A DNA stretch of 64,000 nt from Candidatus Villigracilis propinquus (GTDB lineage: Bacteria > Chloroflexota > Anaerolineae > Anaerolineales > Villigracilaceae): assembly GCA_016714565.1 (NCBI GenBank), contig JADKDM010000009.1, positions 124,001-188,000 of the forward strand, written 5' to 3'. Under the pieces are notes generated by a model. It made no database searches. It saw only the letters and a program-made list of their open reading frames with translations, and was not told the DNA's origin. The position numbers and the translations under genes are program-made. Below, one piece after another: positions 42,078 to 51,128 of the stretch; within the stretch, counting starts at the first letter, position 1; the number at the start of each line of letters is the position of its first letter.

Positions 42078-42083
42078 ATTATA
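42078..42083 (-). promoter_or_regulatory. -10 box of the GNAT gene, near-leaderless
   Basis: TATAAT on the minus strand, 6 nt before the ATG at 42071. It is 33 bp away from a divergent TATAAT at 42117. Confidence 0.45.
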
Positions 42084-42116
42084 GTCGCTTGTTGTATTTT
42101 GTTTTTTGGGAGGTTG

Positions 42117-42185
42117 TATAATGCTGTTATGGAATACATAAGGGCGTTATGGTACATGCCGCATAAACCCTGATGCGGCGTTTTC
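42117..42185 (+). promoter_or_regulatory. Leader region with a 14-codon ORF and terminator before the DUF2200 gene
   Basis: TATAAT (42117-42122) is followed after 6 nt by a 14-residue ORF, MEYIRALWYMPHKP (42129-42173). Its stop lies in the loop of the hairpin GCCGCAT / ATGCGGC (42158-42179), which is followed by GTTTTC. This order (promoter, short peptide, intrinsic terminator, then the structural gene with its own AAAGGAG) is that of transcription attenuation. The peptide contains Tyr-Ile, Trp-Tyr and two Pro. Regulation is inferred. Confidence 0.4.
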
Positions 42186-42217
42186 TGGCAAGCAAAAATT
42201 TAAAGGAGTTTTTAGCA

Positions 42218-42577
42218 ATGGACAACAAGTCGAATAATCGGGTTTTTGGATATACATTTGCAAGTATTTATCCACTATATATTCAAAAAGCAGAACGCAA
42301 AAATCGCACGAAAGAAGAAGTTGACCAAATCATCTCCTGGTTGACTGGCTATAACCAAGAAGGGCTACAACAGCAAATCAAAAAGGGAAATGATTTAAAA
42401 ACCTTTTTTGCTCAAGCCCCAGCCATTAATCCAAACAGTTCGCTTATCAAAGGTGTAGTGTGTGGTGTTCGCGTGGAAGAAATCGAAGATCCGCTGATGC
42501 AAAAAATACGCTATTTAGACATACTAGTTGATAAACTCGCAAAAGGAAAAGCGATGGAGAAGATTCTGCCGCAGTAA
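42218..42577 (+). CDS. DUF2200 family protein
   Basis: A 119-residue protein, nearly a perfect match to the remembered DUF2200 pattern: FASIYPLYIQKAERKNRTKEE (given as PLYIQKAE ~18-25), VDQIISWLTGYNQEGLQQQI, INPNSSLIKGVVCGVRVEEI, and EDPLMQKIRYLDILVDKLAK. The function is unknown; the fold is expected to be helical. ATG 42218 has AAAGGAG 9 nt upstream. An earlier codon at 42173 lies within the leader hairpin. Confidence 0.85.
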   Translation: MDNKSNNRVFGYTFASIYPLYIQKAERKNRTKEEVDQIISWLTGYNQEGLQQQIKKGNDLKTFFAQAPAINPNSSLIKGVVCGVRVEEIEDPLMQKIRYLDILVDKLAKGKAMEKILPQ

Positions 42578-42728
42578 GCATTAAGCCAAAAGGAATCATC
42601 CTTATCGGTAATGGTTTTATTTGGATGGGTAATCGCAAAAACGTCCAACAAAGAGTGCGCCTGATGCAGGAGACCGCCCGTAGGGTGCTGAATACCGCCG
42701 CCCGCTATCCCCATTCCGAAAAAACATT

Positions 42729-43484
42729 ATGCAAAAAATAGCTATACTATCTGACATCCATGGAAATATCGCAGCGCTTGAGAAAGTTGCTGTAGATATT
42801 GAAACAAGACAAGTTGATCGTGTCTTCAATCTCGGTGACCACATTTCCGGGCCGTTGTATCCGAAGGAAACCCTTGAGTTTTTGATGAAGCAGGATTGGG
42901 TTCACATATCGGGAAACCACGACAGGCAATTGATATATCAGTCTCCGCAACAACATGGGGATTCCGACAAATATGCGTTCGGTTTTTTGAGCGGTTCAGA
43001 CCTGGAATGGCTAAAAGCGTTACCAGCCAGCAAAGTAGTGGAAGATCAATTTCTTTTGTTTCATGGCACGCCATCCAGTGACACAACCTATCTTTTGGAA
43101 ACCGTGGAGAATGGCAGGGCAAGGCTCGCAACGCACACAGAGATCGATCAAAAGCTTGGTGAATGGACGGCGCAGATCATGCTCTGTGGCCATACGCATA
43201 TTCCAAGGATCGTTGAAACTTCCCAAAAGTCTTTGATCATTAATCCCGGCAGCGTGGGGCTCCCGGCATATGAGGATACAACTCCGGAATATCATGTAAT
43301 GGAAACCGGTTCACACCATGCTCGGTACGCAATTTTGGAATACAAAAATGGAACATGGCAGGCAGAACTGATAGCCGTACCCTATGATTATCAACAAGCG
43401 GCTGCACAGGCCGGAAAAAATGGACGCCCTGATTGGGAATATTGTCTCCAAACAGGGCGTATGCCCCGCGCAAAAGCAGGCTGA
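42729..43484 (+). CDS. Calcineurin-like metallophosphoesterase
   Basis: A 251-residue enzyme of the YfcE/diadenosine-tetraphosphatase-like group. Metal motifs appear in order: LSDIHGN (~7-13), NLGDHISG (~35-42), SGNHDRQ (~60-66), LFHGTPSS, and GHTHIPR (~154-160). NPGSVGLP follows. It hydrolyses phosphomono- or phosphodiesters with two metal ions. The 150-bp gap upstream holds a short open frame without recognisable homology. Confidence 0.87.
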   Translation: MQKIAILSDIHGNIAALEKVAVDIETRQVDRVFNLGDHISGPLYPKETLEFLMKQDWVHISGNHDRQLIYQSPQQHGDSDKYAFGFLSGSDLEWLKALPASKVVEDQFLLFHGTPSSDTTYLLETVENGRARLATHTEIDQKLGEWTAQIMLCGHTHIPRIVETSQKSLIINPGSVGLPAYEDTTPEYHVMETGSHHARYAILEYKNGTWQAELIAVPYDYQQAAAQAGKNGRPDWEYCLQTGRMPRAKAG

Positions 43485-43487
43485 GCT

Positions 43488-43599
43488 TGTATTCAGTCTT
43501 CTTGAGCCCGAGGTCCAGCATCACGGACAGCTTATCCGCTTTGTATATGGGAACAAGCTTACCTTTCCGGATAGTTGGAATAAGATGTACACGGTGTAG
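43488..43599 (+). pseudogene. C-terminal remnant of a DinB-family gene
   Basis: Directly after the phosphoesterase stop, another frame reads LLEPEVQHHGQLIRFVYGNK, followed by LTFPDSWNKMYTV and a stop. The HHGQLIRxxYG...P.SW pattern is that of the C-terminal helix and tail of DinB-like four-helix proteins. No matching N-terminal part exists upstream in that frame, so this is a fragment left after deletion or gene turnover. Confidence 0.4.
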
Positions 43600-43746
43600 G
43601 TTGAGACAGGCCTTCCTATCTTTCCGCCCCCCCGAATACCAAATCAAATGTTAACATATGAATGACGCCTCCTTTATCTTGTGGAATTTGTAAAATTCTC
43701 CTTTTGCCGGTTATGAATAAAACCTTCAAGGCTTCTATCATTTAGC

Positions 43747-45303
43747 ATGACTACTCCTGCATCGTCACCGCTCGAAACCAAGACCGTCGATTCATTTTCG
43801 ACACGATTTTGGCTGGAATTATTCAGTAACTCAGCTCACTTCCCCATCGCCAACATCATGCTTGAATTTATTGTAGAGCAGCCATTGGCTTATCTACGAG
43901 CGCCTGACATGTACGCGATCATAGCCGCCAGCCTTGCACAATCCTATTGGTTGACACGCTGGCAAACCAGTTCCCATCCACGCCGCTTTCTGGGGAACTT
44001 GATCGGGCCTGCCTTATATACAGTCTTTGAAGGATTAATAGAGGGACCCCGTTTTTTTTCCGCTTCACATCATGTAGCGTATTGGGTTTTTGCCTTTGCG
44101 ATCGGCCTTTTACAAGGCGTACGGATGCGAGCGCCGACGGGTCTTCGAAATCTAATCACCATGGTAGAAAATGTATTCCGTACCGCCATCATTTTCTTCA
44201 TGTACATTATCTCTGAGACGTACCTCAATGTAGCTCAAACATCTTCCATCCGTATTTTTCTTAGTGACGAGAGCCATAAATTCATCGGCCTGACCATTCT
44301 GTTTCTGGGTTTGTCCCTCAGCCTGGCCAATTTAACAGCAGAGCGGTATCAACGCCTGCTGGCAGAGGAGACAAAGCAGCACAATGAAAAGAGATTGCGC
44401 GAACTTATAGAAGTTGCTCCTTTTAGCGCTCATCTTTACGAACTAAACGCGGAGAACGGATTAATCTTTGCCGGTGCAAACGATTCTGCCAACACAATGC
44501 TGGGCATAGACAGTCAACAGCTTATCGGGAAAACAATTGAAGAGGCTTTTCCGCAATTGGCAAAAACCGATATTCCACTTATTTACCGGCAGGTTGCTGT
44601 GGATGGCATCATGCATCATAGCGAACAGGTTATCCGTAAAAAGGATGGCACAGAAGGCATTTATGATGTTCATGTCATTCAAACTGGTCCCAATCGCATG
44701 GTTGCCTTCTTTCACGATATTACAGAATTAACACACGCGTACGATATGACGCTTGAGGGGTGGTCACGTGCAATGGACCTGCGTGACAATGAAACTGAAG
44801 GACACACGCAGCGGGTTACAACCATGGCGGTCGAACTGGCCAGTGTAATGGACATCAGCCAGGCCGATATATTGCACATTCGGCGCGGCGCACTTCTGCA
44901 TGATATCGGAAAGATGGGTGTTCCAGACCATATCCTTTTCAAATCTGACAAGCTCACCAGTGAAGACTGGATCCTCATGCGCAAACACCCTGAACTTGCT
45001 TATGAAATGCTTGCGCCTATCACTTTTCTACGCCCCGCATTGAATATTCCGTATTGTCACCACGAAAAATGGGACGGTACAGGATATCCTCGTGGACTAA
45101 AAGGCGAAGAAATACCACTGGCAGCAAGAATATTTTCAGTAGCCGATGTATGGGACGCTTTATATTATGGACGTCGGTACCGCGAAGGATGGTCTGAAAA
45201 ACAAGTTCTGGATTACATCCAGGAACAATCTGGAAAGCACTTTGACCCGCAAGTCGTCGAAGCTTTCTTAAAACTACGGCGGTTGTCTAAAAACGAAACG
45301 TGA
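43747..45303 (+). CDS. PAS/HD-GYP domain membrane sensor
   Basis: A 518-residue protein. It has 5-6 N-terminal membrane helices (~30-210), a PAS-like domain (~220-330, LIEVAPFSAHLYELNAENG), and an HD-GYP domain (~345-515). HDIGKMGVPDHILFK (~385) and HHEKWDGTGYPRGLKGEEIPLAAR (in part, ~438) contain the HD pair and the GYP signature. ADVWDALYYGRRYREGW follows. HD-GYP proteins degrade cyclic-di-GMP. The receptor half is of unknown specificity. Confidence 0.87.
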   Translation: MTTPASSPLETKTVDSFSTRFWLELFSNSAHFPIANIMLEFIVEQPLAYLRAPDMYAIIAASLAQSYWLTRWQTSSHPRRFLGNLIGPALYTVFEGLIEGPRFFSASHHVAYWVFAFAIGLLQGVRMRAPTGLRNLITMVENVFRTAIIFFMYIISETYLNVAQTSSIRIFLSDESHKFIGLTILFLGLSLSLANLTAERYQRLLAEETKQHNEKRLRELIEVAPFSAHLYELNAENGLIFAGANDSANTMLGIDSQQLIGKTIEEAFPQLAKTDIPLIYRQVAVDGIMHHSEQVIRKKDGTEGIYDVHVIQTGPNRMVAFFHDITELTHAYDMTLEGWSRAMDLRDNETEGHTQRVTTMAVELASVMDISQADILHIRRGALLHDIGKMGVPDHILFKSDKLTSEDWILMRKHPELAYEMLAPITFLRPALNIPYCHHEKWDGTGYPRGLKGEEIPLAARIFSVADVWDALYYGRRYREGWSEKQVLDYIQEQSGKHFDPQVVEAFLKLRRLSKNET

Positions 45304-45392
45304 GTATTTACCTCACCATCAAATGGCAGTATGATAATTTTGTCAGGTCTGTGTTTTTATCAGTTCACCACTAGAAAGGAAGCTTTATCTGT

Positions 45393-45815
45393 ATGCCCAC
45401 CCCAAGCCAACCCATTCTTGAATTGCGCGTTGCGCTCACTGTCCATGACTATGAACGCTCGGTAAAATTTTATTGTGACGGTCTCGGCATTGAACCCGCT
45501 GCCATTTGGAATAACAGCGGCGGACAGGCTCTGATGCTGGAAATGGGAAAAGCCACGTTTGAAGTCTTTGACGAAGCGCAGGCAGAGACCATTGACCAGC
45601 TCGAAGCGGGGAAACGCATCAGCGGACAAATCCGCTTTGCGCTGCAAGTGCCAGATTTGAAGATGGCAATGGAGAGGCTGCTCGCCCACGGGGGAACCCT
45701 GATTCACCCGCCCGTCACAACTCCGTGGGGAGATTACAATGTCCGTCTGCAAGACCCAGACGGGATGCAGATCACTCTGTTTCAAGTGGTTGATAAAGCC
45801 GAACCAGAAAAATAA
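45393..45815 (+). CDS. VOC superfamily (glyoxalase-like) protein
   Basis: A 140-residue protein with one beta-alpha-beta-beta-beta pair (~8-125). LRVALTVHDYERSVKFYCDGLGI (in part) starts it, and WGDYNVRLQDPDGMQITLFQ ends it; the DPDGxxxxLFQ end is the usual VOC metal-site signature. It could be a dioxygenase, lactoylglutathione lyase or resistance-type protein. The substrate is unknown. RBS AAAGGAAG precedes the ATG. Confidence 0.8.
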   Translation: MPTPSQPILELRVALTVHDYERSVKFYCDGLGIEPAAIWNNSGGQALMLEMGKATFEVFDEAQAETIDQLEAGKRISGQIRFALQVPDLKMAMERLLAHGGTLIHPPVTTPWGDYNVRLQDPDGMQITLFQVVDKAEPEK

Positions 45816-45830
45816 AAAGGAAAAGACGAA

Positions 45831-46196
45831 TTGAAAAAACGCATCGACGCCATAACCATCCTGAAAATCTTAGGGGTTATCATCGGCCTCATACAGCTAT
45901 TTGATATTGCCATTCACGCCGCCACAGACCAACTGGAGTTCCTGCGCGTTTCCTCAAACGTGATCATTCTTTTATGGCTAGCGATCTCAGCATCAGGGAG
46001 GCTAAATGTCAAATCTCTGCTGACAGCTGTCAGCGCGGTTGGATCGTATCTCATCCTCAATGGTATTTTCCTTGCGCGAGAAGGATGGACCAATCCCGAA
46101 CAAGGCGGCGAGTTGAGAATCATGCTTCTGCTGCTGGTGTTTCTCACCGTGGCATCATCTGGCGTTCTGGCTTATTTGCAGAGCAGGCGCGTCTAA
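45831..46196 (+). CDS. Small membrane protein, unknown function
   Basis: A 121-residue protein with four predicted helices (~8-25, ~38-53, ~62-82, ~98-116), for example TILKILGVIIGLIQLFDIAI and IMLLLLVFLTVASSGVLAYL. It starts at TTG 45831, with AAAAGGAAAAGACGA as the ribosome site, 15 bp after the VOC gene stop, so the two are cotranscribed. I do not recognise the family. Confidence 0.6.
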   Translation: MKKRIDAITILKILGVIIGLIQLFDIAIHAATDQLEFLRVSSNVIILLWLAISASGRLNVKSLLTAVSAVGSYLILNGIFLAREGWTNPEQGGELRIMLLLLVFLTVASSGVLAYLQSRRV

Positions 46197-46224
46197 ACCC
46201 GCAAAATCTTACACATCTCTTACA

Positions 46225-46254
46225 CCGCATAGACAAGCCGCCTATGCGGCTTTT
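46225..46254 (+). terminator. Intrinsic terminator CCGCATAG/CTATGCGG
   Basis: An 8-bp stem, CCGCATAG (46225-46232) / CTATGCGG (46242-46249), is followed by C and TTTT. The stem resembles the hairpin in the DUF2200 leader (GCCGCAT/ATGCGGC). Confidence 0.65.
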
Positions 46255-46288
46255 GTTATAATGCCTCCATTGACTGACCGTAGACCGT

Positions 46289-46321
46289 GGACAACAGACC
46301 ATCGTCAAGCGTCTGTTGTCC
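46289..46321. repeat. GGACAACAGAC hairpin before the second clpC
   Basis: GGACAACAGAC (46289-46299) and GTCTGTTGTCC (46311-46321) are exact inverse complements, preceded by TAGACCGT as in the repeat at 20541. It lies ~38 bp before the clpC start. It may be a dispersed repeat or a regulatory structure. Confidence 0.5.
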
Positions 46322-46358
46322 GTAGTCTTTTCCCGTCAGCCAACGGAGGAACTACCCT

Positions 46359-48833
46359 ATGATGAGATTTGATAGATTTACTGAGAGAGCACAGGAAGCC
46401 GCCCAGCGCGCAGCGGAGATCATTCAGCGCTACGGCCACAACCAAATAGATACCGAGCACATCCTGCTGGCGTTGATCGAACAGCCCGGCGGTGTGATCC
46501 CCCAAATCCTTGAAAAATTAACCGTCAGCGCCGAAGCGTTGACTGAAAGATTGGATGCGACTCTGCGTGCCAGCCCGAAGGCGAATATCTTCGGCGGCGG
46601 CGCTGGGCAAATTTTTATTACGCCTCGCGTCAAGCGGATAATTGATCTGGCAAACGAAGAGGCGAATCGTCTGAAAGATGAGTACATTTCAACAGAACAC
46701 ATCTTTTTAGCAATTCTCACCGAGCGCAACACACCCGCCGCCCGCATTTTGGAATCGGCTGGTTTAACGCGTGACCGCGTGTACGATGCCATTCAAGACC
46801 TGCGTGGCGGACAACGCGTGACCGACCCGCAAGCCGAAACGAAATACCGCACCCTCGAAAAATATTCGCGTGACCTCACACAACTGGCGCGCGAAGGCAA
46901 GCTTGACCCCGTCATTGGGCGTGATAAGGAAATTCTGCGGCTCATTCAAATTTTGTCCCGCCGCACCAAGAACAACCCTGTGTTGATCGGTGAAGCGGGC
47001 GTGGGCAAGACCGCCATTGCAGAAGGTCTCGCGCAAAAGATCGCCAGCAACGACATTCCTGAAATTCTTTCGGGCAAGCGCGTGGTGGCTCTCGACCTCG
47101 GCGCGATGATCGCAGGCTCCCGCTTCCGCGGTGAGTTTGAAGAACGCCTCAAGGCCATCATGGACGAAGTGCAGCGCTCGAAGGGCGATGTCATTTTGAT
47201 GATCGACGAGTTGCACACAGTTGTCGGAGCAGGAGCAGCGCAAGGCGCGATGGATGCGAGCAACATGCTCAAGCCAGCCCTCGCCCGCGGCGAACTGCAA
47301 TGCATCGGCGCGACTACGCTCGATGAATTCCATAAGCACATTGAAAAAGATGCCGCGCTCGAACGCCGCTTCGCCCCCATTTATGTGGACGAGCCAAGCG
47401 TGGAAACTACGATCAAAATGCTGCACGGCTTGCGAGACCGCTACGAAGCGCATCACAAAGTCCATTTTTCGGATGAAGCGCTCGAAGCTGCCGCCCGTTT
47501 GGCTGACCGCTACGTGACCGACCGTCACCTGCCTGACAAAGCCATCGACCTCATGGACGAAGCCGCCGCGAAATTGCGTGTGGCGTTGTATTCCATGCCT
47601 CCTGATCTGAAGTCTTTGAAAACAGATATCGATAAGTTACACGCCGAAGAAGAGCAAGCCGGTCTCGAGCGCGATTACGAACGCGCCGCTCAAAAGAAAG
47701 CCGAACGTCTGCGCCTCGAAGCAGAGTACAACGGCAAGCGTGACAAATGGGAAGTGGATCACCAGCTCGATGAAGTGGTGGATGTGGATGATATTGCATC
47801 CGTTGTAAATCAATGGACTGGCATTCCCGTCAACCAAATGCTGGAGACGGAATCTGAAAAACTCCTACACATGGAAGCACGCTTGCACGAGCGTATCATC
47901 GGTCAGGAAGACGCCATTCACGCCGTCTCAGATGCCATTCGCCGCGCACGCTCCGGCTTGAAAGACCCCTCGCGTCCCATTGGTTCGTTCATTTTCATTG
48001 GGCCTTCGGGTGTCGGTAAAACAGAACTCGCAAAAGCTCTCGCATGGTTCATGTTCGACGATGAAGAAGCGCTTGTGCGGATTGACATGTCTGAGTACCG
48101 TGAACAACACACGGTCAGCCGTTTGTTTGGCGCGCCTCCCGGATACGTTGGCTACGAAGAAGGCGGTCAGCTCACTGAAGCCGTGCGCCGCAGACCATAT
48201 CGCGTGGTGCTCTTCGATGAAATTGAAAAGGCGCATCCTGAAGTGTGGAATGCTCTTCTCCAAATTCTGGATGATGGCCGCTTGACGGATGGTCAGGGCA
48301 AGGTGGTGGATTTCCGCAACACGGTTCTGATCATGACCTCGAACCTGGGTACTGAATATGTGACCAGAGGCGGCACCCTGGGCTTCCTCACCCAAAAAGC
48401 TGACAACGATGAGCGCGTGATGCACGACAAGATCGAGAAGGCGCTCAAAGGAGCGTTCCGTCCCGAGTTCCTCAACCGCGTGGATGAGACCATTATGTTC
48501 TCGCCGCTCTCGCTGGCGCAAATGGAAGAGATCGTGGTGCTGCAAATGAAAGAAGTACAGGGTCGTTTGAACGAGCATAATATCTCCGTTCAGTTGTCCG
48601 ATGCGGCCCGTGTGTGGCTTGCCAAGGAAGGCTATGACCCGGCATTTGGCGCGCGTCCGCTGCGCAGGGCCATTCAGAAATATGTCGAGAGTCCGCTTTC
48701 GGTGGAACTGCTTGGCGGCAAGTTCAAGGATGGGGCCGTGGTCAATGTGGATGTGGATGAGAAGGAAAACAAGATCATCTTCCACACCGAATTGGCTGTC
48801 GTAAAGAAGACGAAGCAAAAGGTGGAAGCGTAA
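46359..48833 (+). CDS. ATP-dependent Clp protease ATP-binding subunit ClpC, second copy
   Basis: An 824-residue AAA+ unfoldase. The N domain has two repeats (FTERAQEAAQRAAEIIQ; TEHIFLAILTERNTPAA). D1 Walker A is GEAGVGKTAIAEGLA and D2 Walker A is GPSGVGKTELAKALA. A short ClpC-type middle domain (~415-465, coiled coil) is present, which rules out ClpB. LLGGKFKDGAVVNVDVDEKENK follows in the C-terminal part. Unlike the copy at 12812 it is intact. GGAGG lies before the ATG. It unfolds substrates for ClpP, which is not in this window. Confidence 0.9.
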   Translation: MMRFDRFTERAQEAAQRAAEIIQRYGHNQIDTEHILLALIEQPGGVIPQILEKLTVSAEALTERLDATLRASPKANIFGGGAGQIFITPRVKRIIDLANEEANRLKDEYISTEHIFLAILTERNTPAARILESAGLTRDRVYDAIQDLRGGQRVTDPQAETKYRTLEKYSRDLTQLAREGKLDPVIGRDKEILRLIQILSRRTKNNPVLIGEAGVGKTAIAEGLAQKIASNDIPEILSGKRVVALDLGAMIAGSRFRGEFEERLKAIMDEVQRSKGDVILMIDELHTVVGAGAAQGAMDASNMLKPALARGELQCIGATTLDEFHKHIEKDAALERRFAPIYVDEPSVETTIKMLHGLRDRYEAHHKVHFSDEALEAAARLADRYVTDRHLPDKAIDLMDEAAAKLRVALYSMPPDLKSLKTDIDKLHAEEEQAGLERDYERAAQKKAERLRLEAEYNGKRDKWEVDHQLDEVVDVDDIASVVNQWTGIPVNQMLETESEKLLHMEARLHERIIGQEDAIHAVSDAIRRARSGLKDPSRPIGSFIFIGPSGVGKTELAKALAWFMFDDEEALVRIDMSEYREQHTVSRLFGAPPGYVGYEEGGQLTEAVRRRPYRVVLFDEIEKAHPEVWNALLQILDDGRLTDGQGKVVDFRNTVLIMTSNLGTEYVTRGGTLGFLTQKADNDERVMHDKIEKALKGAFRPEFLNRVDETIMFSPLSLAQMEEIVVLQMKEVQGRLNEHNISVQLSDAARVWLAKEGYDPAFGARPLRRAIQKYVESPLSVELLGGKFKDGAVVNVDVDEKENKIIFHTELAVVKKTKQKVEA

Positions 48834-48844
48834 GCTAAGAGTAA

Positions 48845-48876
48845 CAGCGCGAGGCGAAAGTCTCGCGCTGTTTTTT
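48845..48876 (+). terminator. Intrinsic terminator after the second clpC
   Basis: CAGCGCGAG and CTCGCGCTG form a 9-bp hairpin with an 8-nt loop, followed by six T. The 240 bp after it, up to 49117, hold a small hairpin (TCTCTGGA/TCCAGAGA, 48949-48974) and nothing else I can name. Confidence 0.88.
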
Positions 48877-49117
48877 ATTACGGACTCCTGCTCAGGGCGG
48901 CGTCCTCGCCGCTGGGGATGGCGGCGAGAGCACACAGTTCAGAAACGGTCTCTGGAACTGCCCGACTCCAGAGAAAAACCACAGAGTGGATTCTGCCATT
49001 GACGAGGATCAACCGTCCTGTAGGGATGATGCGTTTTCTTCACCCGAATATCCTAATCCTCTTTTCAGTAATCCAAAGTATCATCAGTCAATCTTTTAAA
49101 AATTCCAGAGGAAAAAA

Positions 49118-51118
49118 ATGACCGAAAATAAATCAAGTACCACGGCAATCATAATTGGCATCATCGCTTTGTTATGCTGTATTTGTGTATTGGCCGCAGG
49201 CATTGGCGGATATGCATTTTATACGTTTTTCGAAACCTTACCAACAAGCGACCTGCCTTCATTTACGCCGAATAGCGGGCTGCCCACCGCAGAGCCGGAG
49301 ATGACCCGCCCGCCCGTGGATTCTTTGTCCAAAGAAACGATGGAAATTTTACAGAGCACCATCGTCCCGCCGAACGATCCGCGGGAACTGGCTTGTCGGC
49401 TGGCTAATAATTGCAATGTGCCGGAGGTGATGGCAACCACCGCCGCGCCGCGCCAGATCGGCGAAACGGATATGTTCTGGGTCTCGAACCGGGATGACTT
49501 TTCGAAAAAAGAGGTTTCGGCCACACTACAATACTTAACCGCGCATGTGTACTTCTGGGTGCAGGATGGCGTGGATTTCGACAACGGTGAAATGAAGGCA
49601 CTGGTGGATGAATTCGAAAATTCGATCTACCCCACCAACCGTGAATTCTTTGGCAATGAGTGGTCTCCGGGCATTGACGGCGACGAGCATATTTACATTC
49701 TTTACGCGCGCGGTCTCGGTTCCAACACCGCCGGATATTTCTCATCATCGGACTCAGTCCACCCGCTGGTACATGAATATTCCAACGGACATGAGATGTT
49801 CCTTTTCAATGCAGATAATACCCAGCTCGGGGATGACTTTACTTACGGTGTGCTGGCTCATGAATTTCAGCACATGATCCACTGGAAAGAGGACGGCAAT
49901 GAAACTTCATGGCTTAATGAAGGCTCATCGGAACTTGCGGCTTTCCTGAATGGATACAATCCTGGTAATTTTGACTTACTCTATATCAGAAATACGGACC
50001 TGCAATTGAATGACTGGCCCAACGACCAGAACTCCACCACTCCACACTATGGCGCGGGCTTCCTGTTCATGACCTACTTCCTCGACCGCTTTGGCGAAGA
50101 TGCCACCAAGCTGCTGGTGAAAGACCCCGCCAATGGTTTGGACAGCGTGGAGGATGTGCTGCGCGAAATTTCAGCAACCGACCCACTAACCGGCGCGCCG
50201 ATCTCTGCAGATGATTTCTTCATGGATTGGGCAGTCACCAACTTTGTTCTGGATAAGATGGTTGGCGATGGCCGCTATGTGTACAACAATTACTCAGGTG
50301 CGCATCGAGCTTCTGCAACGGAAAGCGTTTTCACCTGTCCACAGACACCCGTTACGCGGGATGTGCGTCAATACGGTGTCGATTACATCGGCATTGAATG
50401 TGCAGGCGATTACACCATTTCGTTCACCGGCTCCACCGTGACGGGGCTGCTGCCCGCCGACCCGTATTCCGGCCAGTATGCATTCTGGTCGAACAAGGGA
50501 GATGAATCGGACATGACACTGACCCGCGAGTTCGATTTCAGCAGTGTCAGCGGGCCTATTGAACTGTCGTTCCAAACCTGGTATGACATTGAAACCGATT
50601 GGGACTATGTGTACGTGGAAGTTTCGGAGAACGGCGAGAACTGGCAAATCCTTACCACCCCGTCTGGAACTGGTACAGACCCCTCCGGCAATTCCTATGG
50701 ATGGGGCTACACCGGCGTCACCAACGGCTGGATCGAAGAGAAGATCGATCTCTCTGATTACGCCGGTAAAAAGGTATTCGTCCGATTTGAATATCTGACG
50801 GATGCGGCAGTAAATGGCGAAGGCTTATTGCTGGATGACATCAAAGTGGACGCGGCGGGCTACAGTTCCGATTTTGAAGCGGACGATGGCGGCTGGCAAG
50901 CGGAAGGATTTGTGCGCGTCCAGAACGTTCTTCCCCAGACCTTTGGGCTGGCTCTGATCAAGACGAGTGATTCCAGCGTGACGATGATCCCGCTTAATGA
51001 AGACCAGACCGCTGAGATCCCCATTTCAATAAGATCCGGCGAAAAGGTGTATCTGGTCGTTTCAGGCACAACCCGCTTTACCCGTGAACTGGGCGCTTAT
51101 CAGTTCGAAATTCGATAA
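49118..51118 (+). CDS. Secreted zinc metalloprotease with an immune-inhibitor-A-like C-terminus
   Basis: A 666-residue protein. An N-terminal membrane helix (~10-34, IIIGIIALLCCICVLAAGIGG) is followed by a Thr/Pro-rich linker. The catalytic zinc site is LAHEFQHMIHWKEDGNETSWLNEG (HExxH at ~248-252, with a second Glu in WLNEG), as in M6/M30-like families. The C-terminal ~230 residues, with FDFSSVSGPIELSFQTWYDIE, WDYVYVEVSENG, and GLLLDDIKVD, form the beta-sandwich found in immune inhibitor A and MAM-like domains, with Ca-type acidic loops. It is cell-surface bound or secreted and digests proteins. The exact MEROPS family is uncertain. Confidence 0.78.
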   Translation: MTENKSSTTAIIIGIIALLCCICVLAAGIGGYAFYTFFETLPTSDLPSFTPNSGLPTAEPEMTRPPVDSLSKETMEILQSTIVPPNDPRELACRLANNCNVPEVMATTAAPRQIGETDMFWVSNRDDFSKKEVSATLQYLTAHVYFWVQDGVDFDNGEMKALVDEFENSIYPTNREFFGNEWSPGIDGDEHIYILYARGLGSNTAGYFSSSDSVHPLVHEYSNGHEMFLFNADNTQLGDDFTYGVLAHEFQHMIHWKEDGNETSWLNEGSSELAAFLNGYNPGNFDLLYIRNTDLQLNDWPNDQNSTTPHYGAGFLFMTYFLDRFGEDATKLLVKDPANGLDSVEDVLREISATDPLTGAPISADDFFMDWAVTNFVLDKMVGDGRYVYNNYSGAHRASATESVFTCPQTPVTRDVRQYGVDYIGIECAGDYTISFTGSTVTGLLPADPYSGQYAFWSNKGDESDMTLTREFDFSSVSGPIELSFQTWYDIETDWDYVYVEVSENGENWQILTTPSGTGTDPSGNSYGWGYTGVTNGWIEEKIDLSDYAGKKVFVRFEYLTDAAVNGEGLLLDDIKVDAAGYSSDFEADDGGWQAEGFVRVQNVLPQTFGLALIKTSDSSVTMIPLNEDQTAEIPISIRSGEKVYLVVSGTTRFTRELGAYQFEIR

Positions 51119-51128
51119 AAGTTAATCG

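Noticed and set aside
42578..42728. Short open frame between DUF2200 and the phosphoesterase genes
   Set aside because: It reads PKGIILIGNGFIWMGNRKN and so on, without a start, ribosome site or similarity that I recognise. It may be a relic.
46359..48833. Calling this gene ClpB
   Set aside because: The middle domain is short as in ClpC, and the long ClpB coiled coil is missing.
47928..48935. A 335-codon open frame opposite the second clpC
   Set aside because: It is antisense to a complete gene, with no family motif. It is a shadow frame.
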